From Achromobacter spanius (GTDB lineage: Bacteria; Pseudomonadota; Gammaproteobacteria; Burkholderiales; Burkholderiaceae_B): a stretch of DNA of 64,000 nucleotides. Positions 18,501-25,555 of this stretch are shown one piece after another. Both the position numbers and the translations under genes were made by a program. Position 1 is the stretch's first letter; each line of letters opens with the position of its first letter. Location of the stretch: the NCBI RefSeq assembly GCF_029637605.1, contig NZ_CP121261.1, positions 2,728,001 through 2,792,000 of the forward strand. Reading direction: 5' to 3'. The notes under the pieces were generated by a model, which saw only the letters and a list, made by a program, of their open reading frames with translations, had not been told where the DNA came from and did not search any database.

Positions 18501-19205
18501 ATGCCCAGCCTTAAACCGGTAAAGAAAGAGAACCTCTCCGTCAGGGTCTACAACGAAATCCGCAATGCCCTGATCAATGGGCAGTACGAACCCGGCGAAC
18601 GCCTGATCATTGGCGAACTGGCCCAAGAGATGGGCGTATCCATCACGCCCGTGCGCGAAGCCATCTTCCGGCTCATCAGCGAACAGGGCCTGGAAATGCA
18701 GGCGGCCACGGCCGTCTACGTGCCTTACGTGAATTCGGAAAAGCTGCGTGAAATTCAGCAGATTCGTTTCCATCTGGAAGGCATGGGCGCGGCCGAGGCC
18801 GCGCAGCACATCACGCGCAAACAACTGGACAACCTGATCGCCCTGCAGAAGGACTTCATTTCCTGCACGTCGACCGACCCCAAGCGCGCCAGCTACCTGA
18901 ACAGAAAGTTCCACTTCGCCATCCTGGAAGCCAGCAACAAACCCATCTTGCGCGCCACCGTGGAATCGTTCTGGGTCATCACCGGCCCGATCCTGAAGGT
19001 GTTCCACGTCAAGACCGCCGGGCTGGACTATTCCGAAAACGAACACCGCCACGAAGCCGTGCTGCAAGCGCTGGAAGCGCGTGACTCCGAGGCCGCGCGC
19101 AGCGCCATCCAGGCCGACCTGGTCTGGGGCGGAAAAATCATGATCGACTGGCTGGTTGAACGCGAAAAAGAGCTTGATTACCGCCCTCCCGTGCCACGCA
19201 AATAG
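18501..19205 (+). CDS. GntR-family regulator, FCD subfamily
   Basis: 234 residues. The winged helix (about 12-75) contains the classic IRNALINGQYEPGERL and MGVSITPVREAIFRL segments. The all-helical FCD effector domain follows (about 85-220) with metal-ligand histidines in FHFAILEASN and HRHEAVL. It is likely an effector-responsive repressor of the surrounding catabolic genes and of itself. It is divergent from the transketolase operon and 9 bp upstream of the glycerol-dehydrogenase-like gene. The repeated AT palindrome is its probable operator. Confidence 0.9.
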   Translation: MPSLKPVKKENLSVRVYNEIRNALINGQYEPGERLIIGELAQEMGVSITPVREAIFRLISEQGLEMQAATAVYVPYVNSEKLREIQQIRFHLEGMGAAEAAQHITRKQLDNLIALQKDFISCTSTDPKRASYLNRKFHFAILEASNKPILRATVESFWVITGPILKVFHVKTAGLDYSENEHRHEAVLQALEARDSEAARSAIQADLVWGGKIMIDWLVEREKELDYRPPVPRK

Positions 19206-19214
19206 GAAGACGTC

Positions 19215-20285
19215 ATGCTGAAGATTTTTGGCGCGCCCAGCCGCTACATACAAGGCGCGGGCGCCCTGGACAGCCTGGGCCAATATGCCGCCCTGTTCGG
19301 GCACCGCGCGGCGCTGGTCATCGACGGCTATGTCCATGGCGTACTGGGAGCAAGAATCGAAGCCCTGTGCGCCGAGCACCACGTGGCGCTGGCGCCACTG
19401 ATCGTGGAAGGCGACCTGACGCCCGACCTGATCGCCAGCCTGCGCGCGCAGGCGGCCAACGCTGGCATCGACTTCGTGATCGCGGTGGGCGGCGGCAAGT
19501 CGCTGGACGCGGGCAAGGCGGTGGCGAAGTCGTCGCACTGCCACCTGATCACGGTGCCGACCGTGGCGTCCAACGACGCGCCCACCAGCAAGAACTACGT
19601 GCTGTACGACGCGCATCACAACCTCCTGGCGGTGGAACACATGTTGTTCAACCCCACGATCGTGCTGGTTGATACGGCCATCATCGCCACCGCGCCCGTG
19701 CATTTTTTCCGCGCCGGCCTGGGCGACGCCGTGTCGAAGAAATTCGAGGCCGAGCAATGCCAGCGCAACGGCGGCAAGAACATGTACGACGGCGCCCCGC
19801 TGCTGACGGCGCAACTGATCGCCGACGGCTGCTTGCGCACGCTGCTGGCCGACGGCGTGGACGCCGTGGCGGCTGCCGGCACGGGCCAGCCCACGCCCGC
19901 GTTCGAGCGCGTGGTGGAAGCGATGATCCTCATGAGCGGTCTCGGTTTTGAAAGCGGCGGCCTGTCCATCGCGCATGCGCTCACGCGCGGGCTGCCCAAG
20001 ATCGGCGGCGTGGCCACCGCGCTGCATGGCTTGCAGGTTGCGGTCGGCCTGCTCGTGCAACTGGATCTGGAACAGCGCAACGACGGCATGCTGGCGGACT
20101 TGACCCAGTGGTACGCCCAGGTCGGCCTGCCCACCACGCTGCGCGAGCTGGGCGCGGCCGACATGCCCAGCGACGCGGACTTGGCGCTGGCGGCCGAGCT
20201 GACCCTGAAAGCCCGCCATGCCGCCAACTTCGATCGCCCGCTGGATGTCGCCACGCTTGCCGACGCACTGCGCCGCCACGCCTGA
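19215..20285 (+). CDS. Glycerol dehydrogenase-like iron-type alcohol dehydrogenase
   Basis: 356 residues. NAD-binding GGGKSLDAGKAVA and metal ligands in AGLGDAVSKKFEAE (Asp), LSIAHALTRG (His) and TALHGLQVA (His) match the GldA group. GldA interconverts glycerol and dihydroxyacetone; relatives act on other vicinal diols. It directly follows the GntR gene (9-bp gap), so the pair is one transcript. A product such as dihydroxyacetone could feed the kinase-less split transketolase encoded across the divergent promoter. This is inference. Confidence 0.88.
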   Translation: MLKIFGAPSRYIQGAGALDSLGQYAALFGHRAALVIDGYVHGVLGARIEALCAEHHVALAPLIVEGDLTPDLIASLRAQAANAGIDFVIAVGGGKSLDAGKAVAKSSHCHLITVPTVASNDAPTSKNYVLYDAHHNLLAVEHMLFNPTIVLVDTAIIATAPVHFFRAGLGDAVSKKFEAEQCQRNGGKNMYDGAPLLTAQLIADGCLRTLLADGVDAVAAAGTGQPTPAFERVVEAMILMSGLGFESGGLSIAHALTRGLPKIGGVATALHGLQVAVGLLVQLDLEQRNDGMLADLTQWYAQVGLPTTLRELGAADMPSDADLALAAELTLKARHAANFDRPLDVATLADALRRHA

Positions 20286-20323
20286 ACGCGGCGGCGCGGC
20301 GCCTGCCTGATCAGAACGCCAAC

Positions 20324-21259
20324 TCAGAACGCCACGTTGTCCCGGCCTTTCAGGCCGAGCTTGGCGCGCGCTTCGTCAGGCGTGGCCACTTCCAGGTTCA
20401 GCGCTTCGACAATGGTGCGGATGCGTTCAACCTGCAAACGGTTGGACTCGGCCAATTGCCCCGGCCCGATCCACAGCGAATCTTCCAACCCCACCCTCAC
20501 GTTCGAGCCCATCGCCGCGCCGATGGTGGCCAGCTGCATCTGATTGCGGCCGGCGCCCAGGATGGACCATTCGTAGTCATCGCCGAACAGGCGGTCGGCC
20601 GTGCGCTTCATGTGCATCAGGTCTTCCGGATGCGGGCCGATGCCGCCCAGGATGCCGAACACCGACTGGATGAAAGGCGGCGCCTTGACCAGCCCGCGGT
20701 CAACAAAATGCGCCAGGTTGTAGAGGTGACTGATGTCGTAGCACTCGAACTCGAAGCGCGTGCCGTTGGCGTTACCCAGCGTCAGGATGGATTCGATGTC
20801 CTGGTACGTGTTGCGGAAGATCAGCGAACGGCTGTTCTCAAGATGCTCCCTTTCCCAGTCGTGCTTCAGCTCTTTGAAGCGATCCAGCATCGGGAACAAG
20901 CCAAAGTTCATCGACCCCATGTTCAACGACGCCAGCTCCGGCTGGAACGTCGTGGCCGGGCGCATGCGTTCTTCCACCGTCATGTGTGGGCTGCCGCCGG
21001 TGGTGATGTTGATGATGGCGTCCGTCTCGTTCTTGATGCGCTCAAGAAACGGCTTGAACAGCGCCGGGTCTTGCGACGGCTTGCCCGTTTCGGGATCACG
21101 CGCATGCAGGTGCAGCACGGCCGCGCCCGCCTGGGCCGCGCCGATGGCGGCGTCGGCAATCTCGTCGGCCGTGACCGGCAGGTGCGGCGACATGCTGGGT
21201 GTGTGGATCGCGCCCGTCACGGCGCAGGTAATGACGACTTTCTGTTTGGGCTTAGCCAT
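20324..21259 (-). CDS. BKACE-family beta-keto acid cleavage enzyme
   Basis: 311 residues. The BKACE (DUF849) pattern is clear: KVVITCAVTGAIHTP, the metal-binding VLHLHARDPETGKP (His-x-His), NITTGGSP, and GLEDSLWIGPGQ near the C-terminus. The family condenses a beta-keto acid with acetyl-CoA to give acetoacetate and a new CoA ester; known substrates include 3-keto-5-aminohexanoate and dehydrocarnitine. Its start overlaps the end of the dehydrogenase gene by 8 bp, a direct hint that the dehydrogenase makes its beta-keto substrate. Confidence 0.9.
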   Translation of the reverse strand: MAKPKQKVVITCAVTGAIHTPSMSPHLPVTADEIADAAIGAAQAGAAVLHLHARDPETGKPSQDPALFKPFLERIKNETDAIINITTGGSPHMTVEERMRPATTFQPELASLNMGSMNFGLFPMLDRFKELKHDWEREHLENSRSLIFRNTYQDIESILTLGNANGTRFEFECYDISHLYNLAHFVDRGLVKAPPFIQSVFGILGGIGPHPEDLMHMKRTADRLFGDDYEWSILGAGRNQMQLATIGAAMGSNVRVGLEDSLWIGPGQLAESNRLQVERIRTIVEALNLEVATPDEARAKLGLKGRDNVAF

Positions 21260-22232
21260 GCTTGTCTCCGTCCTGTTGTTTGTGGCGCATCAAGCGCATC
21301 AGTTTTTCATCGCGCCAGAAGCGGCGCTTGGCAAGGTCTTCCTGCGGCAGCAGGCCGCGGCGTTCGTCCGCCAGGGCCCCCACCAGCGCGGCATCCCAGG
21401 CCACGCATTCGGTTTGGTCGGCCCCAATGGACTGATACAGCCCGCCGTAGCGCGAGCAATAGTCCGCGATGCCGCCGGGCGCGTTCAGGTCGATGGTTTC
21501 GAACGGCCCCATGAACGACCAGCGCAGGCCCAGCCCGTCCTTGACCGTCGTGTCGATGTCCTCGGCACTGGCGATACCTTCCTTGGCCAGCCGGAAGGCC
21601 TCGTGCAACAAGGCGCCTTGCAGGCGGTTCAAGATGAAGCCTTCGATTTCACGGCGCAGCCGCACGGGCTTTTGCCCGATGGCCGTCATGATGTCACTGG
21701 CGCGTTGCAACGCGTCCGCGCTGGTCCACGGCGCCGGGCAGAGCTCCACCACGGGAATCAAATACGGCGGGTTGACGGGATGCGCGACCAGGCAACGGTG
21801 GCGTCCCGGCAGGTGCTCGGTGAACTGGCTGGCGGGAATGCTGGAAGTGGAACTGCCAATGACGGCGTCGGGCTCGGCCGCCGCATCCAGCGCCGAGAAC
21901 AGCGCGCGCTTGATCTCAAGCTTTTCGGGCGAGTTTTCCTGGATATAGCACGCGCCCTTGACGGCATCGGCCAGGCTGTCGGCGATATGGACGCGGCCGA
22001 TGATGGCGTCGGCATCCGTCAGCAAACCCTGAGCTTGCAGTTCGTGCAATTGCTGCAAAATCAGCGCGCGGGCTTCGGCCAGCATGGTTGCGTTGACGTC
22101 GTGAAGGCGCACCTGCCAACCCTGGCGGGCGAACACGATGGCCCAGCCCTGCCCGATCAGGCCCGTTCCGATGATGGCGGCAGTATGGGCAACGGGTTGG
22201 GCCGTGGATTGGACTACTGGATCGGCGCCCAT
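21252..22232 (-). CDS. 3-hydroxyacyl dehydrogenase family (carnitine/gulonate dehydrogenase-like)
   Basis: 326 residues. N-terminal Rossmann motif AIIGTGLIGQGWAIVFA, the SSTSSIPASQF segment and the catalytic-His region VAHPVNPPYLIPVVE are present. The C-terminal part has GPFETIDLNAPGGIADYC, shared with L-carnitine dehydrogenase and lambda-crystallin/L-gulonate 3-dehydrogenase. It should oxidise a beta-hydroxy acid with NAD to the beta-keto acid cleaved by the adjacent BKACE. There is no hot-dog thioesterase extension and no other carnitine gene nearby, so the substrate is open. Confidence 0.87.
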   Translation of the reverse strand: MGADPVVQSTAQPVAHTAAIIGTGLIGQGWAIVFARQGWQVRLHDVNATMLAEARALILQQLHELQAQGLLTDADAIIGRVHIADSLADAVKGACYIQENSPEKLEIKRALFSALDAAAEPDAVIGSSTSSIPASQFTEHLPGRHRCLVAHPVNPPYLIPVVELCPAPWTSADALQRASDIMTAIGQKPVRLRREIEGFILNRLQGALLHEAFRLAKEGIASAEDIDTTVKDGLGLRWSFMGPFETIDLNAPGGIADYCSRYGGLYQSIGADQTECVAWDAALVGALADERRGLLPQEDLAKRRFWRDEKLMRLMRHKQQDGDKHG

Positions 22233-23014
22233 CAGTAGAGCTTCTGCGTAAAGCCGTCGATCACCAGCGCCTGGCCCGTCACGCTGCGGGCTGCCTCGCT
22301 GGCGTTGAACAACACCGTGTTGGCGATGTCGCGCGCGGTGACCATGCGGCCCAGCACGGCCTGGTCTTCATACTGCGCGGCAATTTCTTCAACCGGGCGT
22401 CCCAGCGTATTGGCCTTGGCGGCGATGACGGCGCGGATGCGCGGGCCTTCGACGGCGCCCGGCAAGATGGCGTTCACCCGGATCCCGTGCGGCCCAAGTT
22501 CAATCGCCAGGGACTTGGTGAAACCGATCACCGCCCACTTGGACGCCGAATACACCGAACGCCCGGCAAAGCCCAGATGGCCGGCGGCGGACGACAGGTT
22601 GATCATCACGCCGGCTTTGGATTCTTTCAGCATCGGGATGGCCTGGCGCGCGCACAGGAACTGGCCGGTAATGTTGACGGCCAGCGTGCGGTCCCAATCG
22701 GCCTTCGACAGCGTTTCGACGTAGCCGGTCGGGCCTGCCACGCCGGCGTTGTTGATCAGAATATCCAGCCCACCCAATTTCTGCTTGACGGCGGCAAAGA
22801 GCGCGCCCACGCTGTCTTCGTCCGACACGTCCGCCACCATGGCCTGCACGCCGGGCAGCTCGGACGGGATGGCGGCCACGCGCGCCTCGTTCACATCGCA
22901 CACGAAAACCGTTGCGCCGGCGTGGCGGAAAACCTTGGCCATTTCCAGGCCCAGACCATCCGCGCCAGCGGTGATCAAGACCCGTTTTCCGGCGAAATCG
23001 ACTTCCTCGAACAT
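22232..23014 (-). CDS. SDR-family NAD(P)-dependent oxidoreductase
   Basis: 260 residues, classical SDR. The cofactor motif is TAGADGLGLEMA, followed by NNAGVAG, the catalytic Ser in NLSSAAGH and the YSASK Tyr/Lys pair. It is the first gene of the SDR-dehydrogenase-BKACE operon and overlaps the next gene by one base. A copy of the AT palindrome lies about 45 bp upstream of the start. It probably performs the first oxidation or a stereochemical step on the catabolised alcohol. Confidence 0.9.
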   Translation of the reverse strand: MFEEVDFAGKRVLITAGADGLGLEMAKVFRHAGATVFVCDVNEARVAAIPSELPGVQAMVADVSDEDSVGALFAAVKQKLGGLDILINNAGVAGPTGYVETLSKADWDRTLAVNITGQFLCARQAIPMLKESKAGVMINLSSAAGHLGFAGRSVYSASKWAVIGFTKSLAIELGPHGIRVNAILPGAVEGPRIRAVIAAKANTLGRPVEEIAAQYEDQAVLGRMVTARDIANTVLFNASEAARSVTGQALVIDGFTQKLY

Positions 23015-23056
23015 GCTGTTGTCTCCTGGTTCTTATGGAAAAGCGCGTGTTTGATG

Positions 23057-23069
23057 ATATACGATATAT
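23057..23069. promoter_or_regulatory. Predicted GntR/FCD operator, copy 2
   Basis: ATATACGATATAT differs from the 18398 palindrome at one position and lies upstream of the SDR-dehydrogenase-BKACE operon. Confidence 0.6.
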
Positions 23070-23270
23070 GACGCCGGGCAATAATTTCTGGCATGATGAG
23101 ACGCTCTGATCGCACGGAAAAGACGCCGTCCGCCTGGCGGAATTTTGCGCTTTATTTCTCATACTATCGGCCGCTAAGGCTTTATTCATGCGGTTTTAGG
23201 GAATTCCCCGATTCGGCCCGCCGCAGCCCCCACTAGAATCCAATTCGGGGTTTTTGCACCTGGCCGGCAC

Positions 23271-23283
23271 ATATATCATATAT
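23271..23283. promoter_or_regulatory. Predicted GntR/FCD operator, copy 3
   Basis: ATATATCATATAT is the exact reverse complement of copy 1. It lies 62 bp upstream of the importer binding-protein start, where it would overlap the promoter. The 331-bp divergent region 23015-23345 therefore holds one operator near each promoter; I see no gene in it. Confidence 0.7.
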
Positions 23284-23345
23284 TTAAAAAAGACGGACAA
23301 CACTCAAGACAGTCCGCATCCCATACCAACAAAGGAGCGTAGACA

Positions 23346-24545
23346 GTGTTCAAGTTCAACAAGATTATTTTGGCGCTGGGCGTGTGCGGCGCACTGGCAA
23401 GTGGCACCGCCGCAGCCGACATGAAAGTGGGCGCCCTCTTCCCGTTCAGCGGCGCGCTTGCGCTTCTGGGGCAAGAAAGCTATCGCGGGCTGGAACTGGC
23501 CGTCAACGAAATCAACGCCGCGGGCGGCGTCAACGGAGAGAAGATCGAACTCATCAAGGCGGACGCCGTGGACCCGACACAAGCCGTGTCGGAAACCAAG
23601 CGCCTGATCTCGTCCAACGTGGTAGGCGTGTTCGGCAGCTACGCCTCGGGCATCTCGTACGCGGCCACGCCCGTGACCGAACTGGCCGGCGTGCCGTATT
23701 TCGAACTGGGCGCCACCGCCCACAAGATCACCACGCGCGGCTACAAGTACCTGTTCCGCAGCAACCCCAATACGGCGCTGTACGGCGTGTCGGTCGTGAA
23801 CGCGCTGCATGACACCATCGCCCCGGGCATGGGCCTGAACCCCAAGGACATCAAGATCGGCATCATCCACGAAGACGGGCCGTATGGCACCGACGTGGCG
23901 GCCACCGAGAAAAAGCGCGCGCAGGAACTGGGTTACACCGTGGCTGAAGTGCTGCCCTACTCGGCCAAGACGGTGGACCTGTCGTCGTTGATCCTGCGCT
24001 TGAAGGGCGCCAAGGTCGACGTTGTGCTGCAAACGGCCTACCAGAACGACGCCATCCTGTATTTCAGCCAGGCACGCGCGGCGGGCTTCAAGCCCAAGGT
24101 CGTGATCGGCGCGGGCGGCGGTTATTCGCTGGCCGACACCGCCAAGGCTGTGGGTGCCGACATGAACGGTGTGTTCGACCTGGACTTTCCCCAAGCGTCC
24201 ATCAATCCGGCTGGCGCGCCGGGCCTGGACAAATTCCTGGCCGCCTACAAAGCCACCTACAAGAGCGACCCGCAGTCCGGCCACAGCCTGACCAACTACG
24301 TCGGCGCCAAGGCCTTCTTTGAAGCCATCGGCAACGCCAAGTCCACCGACAAGGACAAGATCCGCGCCGCGGTACTGGCCTACAAGAAGCCGGCCGGCCA
24401 AACGGCCAACGGCTGGGGGTTCGACTTCGGTGAAGACGGCCAGAACAACGCCTCGACGTTCTACGTCATGCAGTGGCAGGACGGCAAGCTCGTCACCATT
24501 GCGCCCAGCAACCTCGCACTTGGCAAGCCCGTCTTCAATAAGTAA
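23346..24545 (+). CDS. Branched-chain amino acid-type ABC transporter substrate-binding protein
   Basis: 399 residues with a GTG start, chosen because AAAGGAGCG lies just upstream. Signal peptide to about residue 22 (ALASGTAAA), then the Leu/Ile/Val-binding (type I periplasmic) fold: MKVGALFPFSGALALLGQ, LAVNEINAAGGVNG and GVFGSYASGISYAATPV. Many members of this family bind non-amino-acid ligands such as aromatic acids, ureas or amides. It heads a six-gene unit with permeases, ATPases and two oxidoreductases, under the shared AT palindrome. The ligand should be the substrate of the surrounding pathway. Confidence 0.92.
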   Translation: MFKFNKIILALGVCGALASGTAAADMKVGALFPFSGALALLGQESYRGLELAVNEINAAGGVNGEKIELIKADAVDPTQAVSETKRLISSNVVGVFGSYASGISYAATPVTELAGVPYFELGATAHKITTRGYKYLFRSNPNTALYGVSVVNALHDTIAPGMGLNPKDIKIGIIHEDGPYGTDVAATEKKRAQELGYTVAEVLPYSAKTVDLSSLILRLKGAKVDVVLQTAYQNDAILYFSQARAAGFKPKVVIGAGGGYSLADTAKAVGADMNGVFDLDFPQASINPAGAPGLDKFLAAYKATYKSDPQSGHSLTNYVGAKAFFEAIGNAKSTDKDKIRAAVLAYKKPAGQTANGWGFDFGEDGQNNASTFYVMQWQDGKLVTIAPSNLALGKPVFNK

Positions 24546-24559
24546 GCGCGACGCCAGTG

Positions 24560-24583
24560 ATCAGGCGCTCGGGGGCGCCTGAT
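24560..24583 (+). terminator. Intra-operon stem-loop 1 after the binding-protein gene
   Basis: ATCAGGCGC and GCGCCTGAT form a perfect 9-bp stem with a 6-base loop, 15 bp after the binding-protein stop. With only GTTT after it, it is more likely an attenuator or mRNA 3'-end stabiliser than a full terminator. Confidence 0.55.
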
Positions 24584-24602
24584 GTTTCCCGGGAATATCG
24601 CG

Positions 24603-24639
24603 CCCCGGCGCGGCCGCCATCGCAGCGGCCACGCCGGGG
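24603..24639 (+). other. Intra-operon stem-loop 2 (long GC stem)
   Basis: CCCCGGCG-c-GGCCGC, a 7-base loop, then GCGGCC-a-CGCCGGGG: a 14-pair stem with one internal mismatch. It follows stem-loop 1 by 19 bp and ends 27 bp before the permease start. The pair of hairpins could separate high expression of the binding protein from lower expression of the membrane genes. Confidence 0.6.
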
Positions 24640-24666
24640 CCGCGTCCCGCTCTAAGAGGTTGCACC

Positions 24667-25533
24667 ATGGATATCTTCATTCAACTGGTCATCAATGGCC
24701 TGTTGCTGGGCGGCGCTTACACCATCATCAGCCTGGGGCTGACGTTGATCTTCGGCGTCGTGCGCGTCGTGAACTTCGCGCATGGCGAGTTCCTGATGGT
24801 TGGCATGTACCTGGTTTACCTGATCGCCGCGCAATTCGGCGTCCACCCTTATGTGGGCCTGGTGCCGGTGGCGGTGATTCTGTTCGCGCTGGGTGCGCTG
24901 ACGCAAAAGGGCATCATCCAGCCTCTGTTGAACGCCGACCAGCACATCCAGATTTTCGCCACGGTGGGCGTGTCCACCATCCTGCTGAACCTGGCCCTGG
25001 TGATCTTCGGCGCCAATGTGTACCGCGCGCCGGTGGATCTGGGCACGAACGCCATCAATGTGGGCAATTACTCGATGGTGACCGGCCAACTGATCACCTT
25101 CGTCATCGGCATCAGCCTGGCGATATTGCTGCATCTGTTCATGCATCGCACCTATCTGGGCCGCGCGCTGCGCGCGGTGGCCCAGCATCGCTATGCCGCC
25201 ACGCTGATGGGCGTGAACGTCAACAACGTCTACGCCATCGCCTTCGGCCTGGGCACGGCCTTCGTCGGCATCGCGGCCGGCTTGCTGGCGCCGCAGTATC
25301 CGGTGTTTCCCACGGTGGGCACGTACTTCGTGCTGACCGCCTTCGTGATCGTGGTGCTGGGCGGACTGGGCAGCCTGTATGGCGCCGTGGCCGGCTCCAT
25401 GATCATCGGCATCGTCGATACGCTGGCCGGTTATTACATCGCCCCCGACCTGAAAGAGGTCGTCTATTTCGGGATCTTCCTCTTGATCCTTGTCCTGCGA
25501 CCGAACGGCCTGTTTGGCGTCGGCACAGAGTGA
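24667..25533 (+). CDS. Branched-chain amino acid-type ABC permease, LivH-like
   Basis: 288 residues, about eight membrane helices. The LivH family pattern VNFAHGEFLMVGMY and the C-terminal GGLGSLYGAVAGSMIIG are clear. It pairs with the LivM half of the next, fused protein. AAGAGGT precedes the start. Confidence 0.93.
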   Translation: MDIFIQLVINGLLLGGAYTIISLGLTLIFGVVRVVNFAHGEFLMVGMYLVYLIAAQFGVHPYVGLVPVAVILFALGALTQKGIIQPLLNADQHIQIFATVGVSTILLNLALVIFGANVYRAPVDLGTNAINVGNYSMVTGQLITFVIGISLAILLHLFMHRTYLGRALRAVAQHRYAATLMGVNVNNVYAIAFGLGTAFVGIAAGLLAPQYPVFPTVGTYFVLTAFVIVVLGGLGSLYGAVAGSMIIGIVDTLAGYYIAPDLKEVVYFGIFLLILVLRPNGLFGVGTE

Positions 25534-25555
25534 TCAGAGCCACAAGGAGCGAGAC

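Noticed and set aside
18477..20279. Long open frame on the minus strand opposite the GntR and GldA-like genes (600 codons)
   Set aside because: It mirrors the codon structure of the two real genes, has no family motif, and is a usual by-product of high GC.
20324..22232. Firm assignment as the carnitine degradation genes
   Set aside because: The family pairing fits, but the dehydrogenase motif is equally like L-gulonate 3-dehydrogenase and there are no betaine, thioesterase or carnitine transport genes.
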